A stretch of 64,000 bases of DNA, from assembly GCF_000002425.4 (NCBI RefSeq), contig NC_037267.1, positions 12,198,044 through 12,262,043 of the forward strand. The letters run 5' to 3'. How positions within the stretch are numbered: the first letter of the stretch is position 1; every line of letters starts with the position of its first letter. Source of the stretch: Physcomitrium patens (lineage: Eukaryota > Streptophyta > Bryopsida > Funariales > Funariaceae). The position numbers and the translations under genes are program-made. Positions 47,002-57,707 of the stretch are shown here, piece after piece. The notes under the pieces were generated by a model. It saw only the letters and a program-made list of their open reading frames with translations. It ran no database searches and had not been told where the DNA came from.

Positions 47002-47273
47002 AGTTTATTAAGTTCTACCTTGTATTTTACATGTCTCTTTTTGAGCCATTTAAGATAGTGAATATTTTGAAAAGAAGACAAACGCCGCCTCCTTCTATAA
47101 AAGTAGATAATAATTAAGAGTTTGAGGTGGAAGAAGTCTTAGACTCAAGGCGATACCAAAATAGGTTGGGATATCTTGTTCATCAACACGGATATGATAT
47201 TAATGAACGTACATGGGAGCCATCAAAAAATCTTGTAAATGCAATAAAAAAAGTTGAAGCTTTTTATCAATGA
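47002..47273 (+). pseudogene. Element A integrase C-terminus with chromodomain
   Basis: After S2 the conserved FYLVFYMSLFEPFK block appears (the usual HPVFHVSLL position). A chromodomain follows at 47124-47273: EEVLDSRRYQNRLGYLVH, then a GYDINERTWEP segment, ending in a normal stop. The first aromatic (Tyr of GYLV) and the Trp of TWEP are kept, but the middle aromatic position reads Gln. Chromodomains target chromoviruses to heterochromatin by binding methylated histone H3. This places A in the chromovirus branch of Ty3/gypsy. Confidence 0.88.
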
Positions 47274-47862
47274 AATCCATCAAAATCAAGATAAAAAATA
47301 GCAAATCTTTGCTATAAAAGAAACAAGATCAAAGGAAGATAACATTCTACCTTCTATCTTTCTTTGTAGTTTATGTGTATTTGTAACGCTAAGGAGATGG
47401 AGAACCAACAACTAACAGACTCAACTCAAGAGCTTTCATTTGCGGACTTATCAAATGAAATATTGTAATTATTACAACATTCAAGATAATAGAATCTAAA
47501 TGAAGATTCTCAAGAATAACATATCTTTTCTTGAATAGATGGTAAAATACAACATGTTTAGTATTACGACTTTGGAAGAGACTCTTGTTGTCTGGTGATT
47601 TTATTAGAGGTATGAATAACTCATGATGATATTCCAAATGCTTTATTTGAAGGAAGTTACAAAGGCCTCAATAATGACCAAATAATAGGGTGGTTATCTC
47701 ATCCTAGTATGGGACACCATTGATGGATGAGAGGGCTTATCAACCACCTTCAAAGAGAGCAAAGATCAGAGTATGTAACAAATAAAATTTTCCACATCTT
47801 GGACTTCTTCAACATATGAAGACTGCTCCTCTTAGAATTCGTCCCTAGAGGGGGGGGGATAA
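47274..47862 (+). other. Element A 3' untranslated region with polypurine tract
   Basis: Non-coding stretch between the chromodomain stop and the 3' LTR. It ends in a purine run AGAGGGGGGGGG (about 47847-47858), four bases before the LTR: the plus-strand primer. Confidence 0.75.
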
Positions 47863-47981
47863 TATCATGGACATCTACATTTATATCAATAGTTACTTAT
47901 ATGATTAGATAGAAGTAGGTAAATATAGATTAATTTCATAAAGTCTTTTAGTGAAGCTTCTTAAAAGCTTCATAGATGCGA
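47863..47981 (+). repeat. Element A 3' LTR, left part
   Basis: Starts TATCATGGACAT (TGTC decayed to TATC) and matches the 5' LTR up to position 119, where C is inserted. It continues at 57269-57702. Confidence 0.87.
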
Positions 47982-50336
47982 TGTTATAATACATAAAGTC
48001 TTGCTTGAAAATGCTCCAGATACTTGATTGTGGAAGATAGAATGGAAATTATAACAAAAAAATCCTAATTCTAATAAAACACTAACTAAACTATAATGAG
48101 ACCATATCAATGCTAACCAAACTTTAATCAAATTCAAAGAAACGTCAAAGGAATTACAAAGAAATAATAAGAAATCTTAAAGAAATATTTGAATAATCAC
48201 AAATATATGTCAAATATATCTTAATTTAATCCTAGTTAAAAACTTATTAGACTTCATTCAAACTTTAAGCCAAAAATTAATTAAATCTTAAATCCTAAAT
48301 AAAGCCTAATAAAATCCTAAATCCTAAACCAAATTCTAAATCCTAAACCAAATCTTAATCAAATCCTAACCAAATCTAAATCCTAAATCAAACTCTAATC
48401 AGATCCTAAATCCTAAATAAAATCCTAACCAAATCTAAATCCTAAATCAAATCCTAATCAAATCCTAAATTCTAAACCAAATCCTAACCAAATCCTAAAT
48501 CGTAAATCAAATCCTAATAAAGTCCCAATAATTCCAACAATAGATTTTAATTTCAATAACTAATGAATGAATTATCGATCTTAACTCAAAATTTGTATAC
48601 TTTCTAACAATTAAGTTCATAAAAAGTACAAAAAATTAGAAAAAGATCAAAATTACCAAATAGATGATAACTTCAAAAACGTGTTTGGATATTGACCAGT
48701 TTTCATCTTCAATCTTGATGCCAATCTCTCAGAGCCAATATCTCTCTTTTTCATCATTCAATTGATCTAAAAAAATTTATATACATAGAAAAATAAGTCT
48801 ACTATCTTTATCTATAAATTTCACTCCAATCCAACTACTAGATTGTAAGAAATCTTAAAAACCCTCACTAGACTTAAAATTCTACTTTCTGAGACCTTGA
48901 GCCATTTAAACCTCAATAATCCTCAATTTAGTCATTAGATCAAGTTAAAATTCACAACACATATTAAGCACAACTACAACCATTAATCCATAAAATTTCA
49001 CCTATAGGTCTATTAGAAAGCTCTCAAAATTGTCCAAAACATCAATCCTATTTTATTTCACAAAATCCAAGTCATCCAAAAACAAACTTGACTTTGTAAA
49101 GCTCTTACAAAGTCATTACAAATTCAAATCACACAAAAAAAATGCTCATAGAAATTCTATATAGTTTGCTATCAAATCCCATGCTTTGATTTGTAAAAGA
49201 ATCCCTGATTTGCCGTAGGTGCTTAGTTTTATGCCTCAGGGTCTGATTTCGACTCAGGTTGATAACCAGCCTTCTTTGGATATCAAATTTTATCTTTTTG
49301 AGTCAATTTTTGTTTAAATCAACTCCTAAATTCTTCTTATAAATTCTAGTATCTTTTATTTTCCTAATCTACTTTATTTTGCCTTATTGATAATCCAACA
49401 ATATAAATAGAAGTCACTTTTCTAGAAAGGTAGTGTAGAATAGATATTAGTTTGTTTTTGTAAGATATTGATGAAATAGATTGATAGTCCATAGAATAGT
49501 CAATTCAAGAGGATGGATGGTTAAAACAGTTATTAAAAGTGATTATTATAGGATTAGAATTAGGATCTGGAAATTAGTAGGAATTATATAGGAGTTGTAG
49601 AAGTTTGTTGGGGTCCTAGACTGTGATAGTCATGAGCTGGAATTAAGCTTGGTGCTACCTCTTTGTTTTCTTTGTTGTCTTTGTTATTGAAGAGTAATGG
49701 ATAGTTTTTGAGTACTGAGAAGTGAGTTTGTGGAATAAATCAGAGATTGATTTATGAGTTATTGATTATTTAATTGGAGTATTATGTGATTGAATTATAT
49801 GAGAAGTTATTGGAAGTTTGATTATAGATGAAAGATTATGATTGTTGTTTATTGAGAGTTGTGTGTGTTTTAGATTGAGGAAGTTTATGATTACAAAAAT
49901 TATATGAATCTAGATTAGTTGGTGTGAAGTCTGTTATTCTTGGTGTTAGATGGAATTTATGAGTTTTGAGTAGTCTTTTAAGAGTGCAAGTTTGTACACT
50001 GTTGTTATCAGTTGATGAAGGAGTATTGTTACTAGAAGAAAGCATTGTAGTATTTCTTAGTATTTTAGTAGTTTGGAATATAGTTAATCGTGTGACCCTA
50101 ACAAGTAAAGCTCATGTGCTTAGTCTTTCTCTATGTTCGAATTCTCCTATACAGATTTATTCTGAAAAGAATTTGTAGAATAAGTAAAACAACAATTATA
50201 TGTAGCATTACTTCTAAAAGTTTTACTACCTTCCTATCTTTTAACCATATTTTTCTACTTTATATTTTAACTTGGATCTTCTATAATAAGATCCATATTA
50301 TCATCTTTTACCATATGGTTGTGTTATAATATGACA
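47982..50336 (-). repeat. Element C LTR (left copy; contains K)
   Basis: It begins TGTTATAATAC and ends GTTATAATATGACA. Without K and its duplicate it is about 1583 bp. It contains a CCTAAA array at about 48288-48535. Confidence 0.87.
49434..50200. mobile_element. Solo LTR K (copia-like) in C's LTR
   Basis: A 767-bp insertion starting TGTAGAATAG and ending ACAATTATA, with GGTAG (49429-49433) and TGTAG (50201-50205) as 5-bp flanks. The other C LTR gives the empty site GGTAG near 57135. Size, TG start and 5-bp duplication suggest a solo LTR, perhaps of a copia element. The frames at 49836-50045 and 49966-50178 lie in it and are not genes. Confidence 0.75.
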
Positions 50337-51600
50337 TCCATCCCTTCTAAATCCATGCATCCTCTGGCCTGCACCAAGCTTTCTATATCATTTTTATGTA
50401 GAATGGCCTTCATCTTGGTCAAATTCTTGATCTTTAATTTGTTCTTCTCCTCCCCTCTCAATATCCCCTAATAGATTTTGTTCTTTGTTAAAACAAATGT
50501 CTTCACTTCTTTGTTTAAAGAATTTGATTTGCTTGCCTACTATAGATATCTTAATTCTGTACCATCAAATTCTCATAACAAATATATTCTATTGTCATAC
50601 ATTTATTTCACAAGATAATATCCAAGCCATCTCTTTGTAAATTTTTTAGTCGTACTATGTTGATTGTCTAAGTTACTATTATAAATTAACACCCAATCAC
50701 CATTTTCAATTGCTTTAGATTATAGTCGATGTTTTTTTATCAAATCTTTCTTTATTTCTTTCTCTTGTTTCTTTCAACTTTATTATTGCTGCTTCAATAT
50801 CATTAGATCTTCTTTTTAATTACTAAATCTGTAATGCTAAAAGTTCTTCCATATTGAGATTATCCTTCCAAGGCAATACACTCTATGTAGGTACTACTTC
50901 TTTAATTGGCATTATTGGTTTTTGTCCATACATTAGTTCAAAAGGCATATAACATGTTATTAAACTATGAGTTGTACAATCTACCCATAGTGCAAATAGA
51001 AATAGTCTAGGCCATTCATATATTTTGCTATTGCATGCCTTTACTAATGCCTTAACAATAAGTAAATGCCCATGCTCACTCTTCCCATTATCTTTTGGAT
51101 TATATGCTATTATTCATGAAAGTTTAATTCCTATTCTACTAAAGAATTCACATGCTTTCCTTGCATCCAATTCATCCCTATCCATTATAATTCTTCCAAT
51201 ACAACCGTAGCGACAAATAATATCTTTCAATAAAAATCAGCATATACCTTCAATATCCTTTGTTCTTAATACTTGTCCTTCAACCGTATTTGATAAATCT
51301 TCTCATGTAAGTACCAAATACTTTATTTATCCAAGTTCCATTGACATTGCTACCAAATCCACCACCTATTTATAATGTAAAGCTAAAAGATATGTTGGGT
51401 GTAATCTATCTCGATGCCAAATGTTTGAATATACTTAACAAGTTTCTCAAGATCCTACAAAATTTGCTATATCTTTGTGCATGCCTTTCTGCCAATATTT
51501 TTCTTTCAACTTAGTAAATGTTGTCCAAATACCCCAATGCCCAGCCCATTGACTCTCATGGAATTTCTTAATGAACTTTTGTTGCGTCTCAATCCCATTT
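50337..51600 (-). pseudogene. Element C integrase relic
   Basis: Aligns with the G integrase from tail to zinc region but with many stops, so only fragments are open. The second catalytic region reads IIMDRDELD with the Asp kept (near 51180). The polypurine tract is next to the left LTR (TCCATCCCTTC on +). Confidence 0.8.
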
Positions 51601-51693
51601 ACAACTCATTATGGTATTCTACCCCTTTTTTTTGTATGGTTCCATAAAAATCTATTTTAAAGAAAATATTTATATACTTTCTTTCAAATATTC

Positions 51694-52302
51694 TTAAATT
51701 CTTTGTTTTTCCAACCTTCTTGCTGCATTAATATACTTAAGTATTTTTTTTATATACAACCATTCACCATCATATAATTCTTTTGAAAATAATTTAAATA
51801 GTATAGCCAAAGACAATCCATCCCTTCTTGCATACAAAGTTGAATATAAGTCAGTACTAAGATTTTCTTCATCATCAATCATATCATTTTCATCATTATA
51901 TCCTATTTGTGACAATATATCTGCAACCGTATTGTCTTTTTTCAAAATATCCTTGAATTCAGGATTCATAGACTTTATATATGCAATCTACCTTAACATT
52001 GCAATATCTCGTGTTGAAAAACTCATAATCATGCCCAATAAAGGAAGATAATTTGTTTCTATAACTATCGATGGACCAATCAAATATTCCCTTTTATTTT
52101 TCGTAGTTGTTACTATATCCCATAATTTTCTTTTAATTTGTGCATATCTCTTTTGTCTAGTATTCAAAATCCTTGCTCCAAACCTTATTACATATTTATT
52201 GCCTTGTTTATCATCTTGTCCAATTGTCCAACCTATCTCAATAAGAATTGCATCCACTATTAATACCATTGGCCTTTTATACTCATAATTTACTTTCTTC
52301 AA
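51694..52302 (-). pseudogene. Element C RNase H relic
   Basis: Two open pieces (51988-52302 and 51694-51969) with VLIVDAILIEIGWTIGQDD (first Asp), a KRYAQIKRKLWDI block and a NYLPLLGM block, then the NPEFKDILKKDNTVADILS segment that ends the domain. Confidence 0.87.
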
Positions 52303-52464
52303 AGTTAGAGGTGAAGAAAGAAATTTTTTAATTTTTCCATAGCTTTTCTTTACTCTTCTTTCTATTAAAATTTTTGATTCTTTCTTAACAACTCATATAA
52401 TGGATCTACTACATGTGTAAAATGTGATATCCATATATGATAGAAAATACATGCTCCTAAAAAC

Positions 52465-53158
52465 CTAATAAACTTCTGTTGTATTTGTATATTCTTTCAT
52501 TTTTTTTATAATATCAATCTTTTTTATATTTGGCTTACGTTCATATGATCCATATATATGTCCAACCACCAAAACTTCTTGAACTCCAAATATTGATTTT
52601 ATCCCTAATAAGGTTAAATGAACCTCTTCTAATCTTGTCAAATCCTTTCGAATCCAAAGTCTCATCTTTTCTTTCTTCTTCACATCCCTTCATTGGCACA
52701 TCATCTAAAAAAAACATTGTTATACTTGGAATAAAATTTCTTAATACCTTATGCATTCCATTCATCATATGTGGTACAGAATTTGTAGCTCCTTGTAGTA
52801 AGGTACACATTCTGACCAATCCTAATAGTGTCTTCATAGTTGTTAAATCTCTGCTTTGCATTGCCAATTGAAATTGATCGTACCTTGAATAAAGATTTTT
52901 CATAGAATAAATTGCTCTTCTTGCAAATACCTTTGCAAACTCATCTACAAATAGACTTGAGCCCATGTTTCCATTAGTTATCTTATTTATCAGTTGCATA
53001 TCTTGAATAAACCTCAATGTTCTATTTTTATTAGGTATCATGAACCACCAATTAGAATATGGACCAATAGATGGTTCTAAAATTTCCATCTTAATCTTTT
53101 CATTGAGTAATTCAACTAGCTTTGGCAAATAGGCCTTTGGAACTGGAATTGGCCTCAA
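52465..53158 (-). pseudogene. Element C reverse transcriptase relic with intact F-L-D-D
   Basis: The longest surviving RT here, about 205 codons open. It has the LNEKIKMEILEPSIGPYSN start, a SMKNLYSRYDQFQLA block where the first catalytic Asp of the family reads Asn, and TMFFLDDVPMKGC carrying the two polymerase aspartates. A frameshift follows near 52640. It shows that F-L-D-D is the lineage's ancestral form, in place of the Y-L/I/V-D-D of most Ty3/gypsy elements. Confidence 0.9.
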
Positions 53159-53167
53159 ATTCTATGG

Positions 53168-54371
53168 TTAATGTAGAATTGTAAAAATAACCATAGGTGC
53201 TACAATACTTTGATTAATGCACCCTATTTGAGATGATTCAAATGCAAATGCCTTATCATGTTGTAAAAGTATTTTTTTAAAATATCTCTCCTCATCTCTT
53301 GTTAAAAATTTATTACATCCAATTTTCAAACCATCTAATGTCAAATCATCCTTAAATTCATGACCTATTTTTCTAAGATTTCTTAAGTTTGGATGTATAG
53401 AAGCCCTTTTAATCCTTTCTTCAAAATCCAATAGTATTGGCAATGCCATTAGTTTAACCTTTCTTACAACAATCTTATATTTTGTATTTATATTCACTTC
53501 ATAATTATGCATATATTTTTATATTCCATCATAAAATTTCTTAGAATGTACATTTATTACCTTATCATCTCCTTCAAAATCTTCATTCAATAATATTTGT
53601 AAATCATCCATAGTATAACCAAAATAAGATTCTTCAAATATTCTTGATATGTATTCATCTTCATTAATTACACCATATTTTTTTAATTCATTTTTTAAAT
53701 TTTGATATTTTTCTTATCTATCCTTCTAAAATTATTTATATTTTTAAATATGATATATCCATCTTTTGATAATCCTATAATATTCTAATCCTTTCTATTA
53801 GACAGGAAGCCTTCATCCTTTTTACCATTACAATTCTACTTTATAATGGCATCTAATAAAAATCCTTTGAGTCTTCAAGATCTTCAAATTCTTTGTGTAT
53901 CTTTGGAAAAGGATGCTCTCTCAAACTATCCCGATTTCTTCTATGATTTGTATGAACTGTTAAAAATTGCACTGCCTTTTTTCCGTCTTGACTTCTTATC
54001 CTTGCATAAGCCTTTGTTTCCATTTGTATAGAAGTAATATATGGTTGTTTCAATATAATAGGATATGTAGACATGTCTTGTACAAAGAAATTATGTTCAT
54101 GAATAACATCTCTTATTGTCACCTTGATATTTGGACATGCTCCATACAAATCTCTTTTTGAATTATTTGTTGATCTTATCATCCACCCATGTTTAGTATC
54201 AATAGGCCATTTTTCCTTATTATACAATTCTTTTGACATCAGATTGATTTCAAAACCAAGATCAATCAATGCTACAACTAGTTCTTCTAAATTTTCCAAT
54301 CTTATCAAAGTTTCCGTAGTAGCCCTTGCCCAATGCTTCATGTTGACTCCTTGCAATATGAGAATGCACAA
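53168..54371 (-). pseudogene. Element C protease and linker relic
   Basis: The open frame 53853-54371 (172 aa) carries VVALIDLGFEINLMSKELY (retropepsin position with D-L-G), HGWMIRSTNN, FFVQDMSTYPIILKQPYI and an IRSQDGKKAVQFLT block. The frame 53168-53512 continues the linker to RT. It matches G and B in the same order. Confidence 0.87.
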
Positions 54372-54539
54372 ATAATCTATCTAATGGATTATCCCACCTA
54401 ACAATTTATCAAATATTACTACCAATACGTTTTCAATCATCTCTAATAAATTTTCTCCTTTCAGCATAACTCATTGCACTTGTCCACAAAGAACTAGATT
54501 TTCTTGAAAATTCAAGATTTATACTTAAACATTTATTAG

Positions 54540-55735
54540 GATCTACTTCCACTCATTATATTGATGCTTCATTGCTTGAGATTTTATGCACTTTAAAAGT
54601 ATTTACGATAAAAACCTTCATTCTTCCTTTATCAAAATTTGTTTCCAATTTTTCTCCACTTTCTTTTAAGTGTATCATACCATCTTTAAAAAAAACTCCT
54701 TTATGTAGTGCCTTTATAAAATCTTCACATTCCCTCCTTGAATGATCTATGCTATTATACCACATGCACTTATGTACTACACCTTCTATTGGCCTTAGTC
54801 TTTGTTTTGTTGATACTGTTGACGATTGATCCTTCTCTTTAAGTTTTACAAATTTTATTTGTAAATCTCTCATTCCATATATGATTTCATCAATGCCCAT
54901 TTCTTCTTTCTTTGATGTAGCTATTAAAGGTTGTATCAAAAATGTTAGATGGATTGTAGACACTTTTTTCTTAGATGCTTATAATGGTCTTTGAATACCC
55001 ACCTTGTCTTTTCATCTTTCTCTTTTTTCCAACAATCCTACTACCTCCTCTACTTCTTTTTAATTTATTGTCAATCCATCATCTTCTTCTTTATCTTCAA
55101 GAAAGATTTCCAACTTCTCATGCAACTCTCTATCAGCCTCTTGAAAAAAGAACTCTACCTTACTTAGATCAAACAACTGCCTTTCTTTCTTTGATAAAGA
55201 AGAATATTGCTTTTCAAACTCTCTTAATAATTTTATTGCTAGAAGTCCCTTTTCTGGCCTTTCAATCCATTCAAAAAAAGACTTTTTTGTAACCCTATTA
55301 CTATCTTCCAAGAAAAACTCATCCTTCAATGCTTGAGAAAATTTCTCCTATAAACCTCCAAAATGTCCTATAAGAGACTTTACTTGATTTTTTATCTCTA
55401 GTGCAGAGGATAATTCAAATAATTGAACCATCTCTCTTTCTAAAATACGTTTCAATTCCATTTCATTTATATAACACCTTAAATATTTTGTAATATCATT
55501 TCTTTCAAATTGATTAGTCTTATCCACAACCACTTGTAATACTTTATTTATCATACCTTCTTTGCAATCTTTAACTTGTTACTGTTGCATAAATAAGGCA
55601 AAAGCCTCAAACATGCTTATAGAGTTAGGATCAAAATACATACCTTGTCTTCGATTAGTTCCACCACTTGTAGCTCCAATTGATGCACCATCCATAACTC
55701 TTCCTTCAACTCTCTTGTCTTTCTTCTCCATTATT
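54540..55735 (-). pseudogene. Element C gag relic
   Basis: Open pieces at 55348-55554, 55060-55329 and 54556-54963 align with G gag. The zinc knuckle reads CMWYNSIDHSRREC, so the second cysteine has become Tyr. The start of gag is near 55735 (MEKKDKRVEG-like). Confidence 0.86.
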
Positions 55736-55798
55736 CAAATAATCCAAGAAAACCAAATACTTTCTACCTCAAACGTTTTATGTCGGGTTCACCAAATA

Positions 55799-57268
55799 TA
55801 TCGTAATATGTGAAGTCTTGCTTGAGAATGCTTTGGGTATCTAATTGTAGAAGGTAGAATGGAAATTGCAACAACAAAATCCTAATTTTAATAGAATATT
55901 AACTAAATTCTAATTAGACCATAACAATGGTTAGGAAGCTTTAATCAAATTCAAAGAAACCTCAAAGGAATTACAAAGAAACAATAAGAAATCTTAAAGA
56001 AATATTTGAATGATTACAAATATATCTCAAATACATCTTAATTTAATCCTAGTTAAAATCTTATTAGACTTCATTCAAACTTTAGGCCAAAAGCTAACTA
56101 AATCTTAAATCTTAAATAAATTCTAATAAAATCCTAAATCCTAAACCAAATCCTAATAAAATCTTGATCAAATCCTAAATCCTAAATCAAACTCAAACTA
56201 AATCCTAAATCCTAAATCAAATCTTAATCAAATTCTAAATCAAAGTCAAACTAAATCCTAAATCCTAAGTCAAATCTTAATCAAACCCTAAATCCTAAAT
56301 CATACTCTAATCAAATTCTAATCAAATCCTAAATCCTAAATCAAACTATAATTAAATCTTAAATCTTAAATCAAATCCTAATCAAATCCTAAATCCTAAA
56401 CCAAACTCTAATCAAATTCTAAAACTTAAATCAAATCTTAACCAAATCTAAATCCTAAATCAAATCCTAATCAAATCCTAAATTCTAAACCAAATCCTAA
56501 CCAAATCCTAAATACTAAATCAAATCCTAACAAAGTCTTTGTAATTCCAACAATAGATTTAAACTTCAATAATTAATGAATGAATTATTGATCTTAACTC
56601 AAAATTTTTGCACTTCCTAACAATCAAGTTCATAACAAGCACAGAAAATTTGAAATGGATCAAAATTACCAAATAGACAATAACCTCAAAAATGTGCTTG
56701 GATATTGGCCAGCCTCCATCTTCAACCTTGATGCCAATCTCCCAAAGCCAATATCTCTCTTTTTCATAATTTGATTGATCTAAAAAAATTTATATACATA
56801 GAAAAATAAGTCTACTATCTTTATCTATAAATTTCACTCCAATCCAACTACTAGATTGTAAGAAATCTTAAAAACCCTTACTAGACTTAAAATTCTACTT
56901 TCTGAGATCTTGAGCCATTTAAACCTCAATAATTTAGTTGTTAGATCAAGCTAAAATTCAGGTTGATAACCGGCCTTCTTTGGATATCAAATTTTATCTT
57001 TTTGAATCAATTTTTTTTAAAATCAACTCCTAATTTCTTCTTATAAATGCTAATATCTTTTATTTTTCTAATCTATTTTATTTTGCCTTATTTATGATCC
57101 AACAACATAAGTAGAAGTCACTTTTATAGAAAGGTAGCATTACTTCTAAAAGTTTTACTAACTTTCTATCTTTTATCCATATTTTTCTACTTTATATTTT
57201 AACTTGGATCTTCTATAATGAGATCCATATTATCGTCTTTCACCATATAGTCATGTTATAACACGACA
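55799..57268 (-). repeat. Element C LTR (right copy)
   Basis: It begins TATCGTAATATG (TGTCG with one G-to-A) and ends TATAACACGACA, 1470 bp. It holds a longer CCTAAA array than the left copy (about 56098-56540) but lacks roughly 290 bp present there, with the deletion point near 56962. Confidence 0.88.
56098..56540. repeat. telomere-like CCTAAA array in C's right LTR
   Basis: Irregular repeats of AATCCTAAATC and AAATCCTAATC. The corresponding array in the left LTR is about 250 bp, so the two copies have changed length since insertion. Confidence 0.72.
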
Positions 57269-57702
57269 ACAGTTTTGACTTAAGATGTATTTGTAGGTTG
57301 GAAACTTTGCCAACAAGTTAACCATAAGTTAGTAGTTTGTGGAACAAGTTAACTTTGCATAGTAGCTTGTAGAATAAGCTAATCATCTAACACATACATA
57401 AATAATTTGCCTTATAAGTTAAGACATGTAGCTAGCAAAGTCAACATGTTTTGGAGGACCTATAGGACATCGCCATATAGCTCCTTCTTAAGAGTATATA
57501 AAGAGGCAAGAGTAAAGCCTTCTTCTTTCTTGTCAACTCCTTTCTAGTCCTTAGTCTTATTCCAAGACTTTTTAGTCTTCTTATTTTTGGCAATAGCTAT
57601 TCTAGTTCAATATTATATCCTCTTTGAGTAACCTTCTAGCTCTTTTCAAAGATACATAAGTGTATTAAGGATTTACTTTTGTCGAGATTAATGTCATTGA
57701 TA
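57269..57702 (+). repeat. Element A 3' LTR, right part
   Basis: Continues A's LTR after C (GTTTTGACTTAAGATG onwards), ending TCATTGATA, and is followed by the ATTGT target duplicate and D sequence. Confidence 0.88.
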
Positions 57703-57707
57703 ATTGT

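Larger units (their letters stand above)
47982..57268 (-). mobile_element. Element C: Ty3/gypsy element inserted in A's 3' LTR
   Basis: It has LTRs at 47982-50336 and 55799-57268 and minus-strand gag-protease-RT-RNase H-integrase relics between them. The flanks GCGA (47978-47981) and ACAG (57269-57272) fit a decayed 4-bp duplicate. The empty site in A's 5' LTR (14603-14606) reads ATGG, so the ancestor was probably GCGG or ACGG. It keeps an intact F-L-D-D RT motif but has stops throughout. Confidence 0.92.
14488..57702 (+). mobile_element. Element A: chromovirus (Ty3/gypsy) inserted in D and split by B, S2 and C
   Basis: It is flanked by an exact 5-bp target duplication ATTGT (14483-14487 and 57703-57707), and the D sequence reads continuously across it. 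The order is 5' LTR, gag, protease, RT, then B; after B come RNase H, integrase, solo LTR S2, the integrase C-terminus with a chromodomain, a polypurine tract, and the 3' LTR, itself split by C. The RT frame left of B and the RNase H frame right of B join at a threonine-linked segment normal for the family, which proves one element. Catalytic residues are lost in gag, protease and integrase. Confidence 0.92.
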
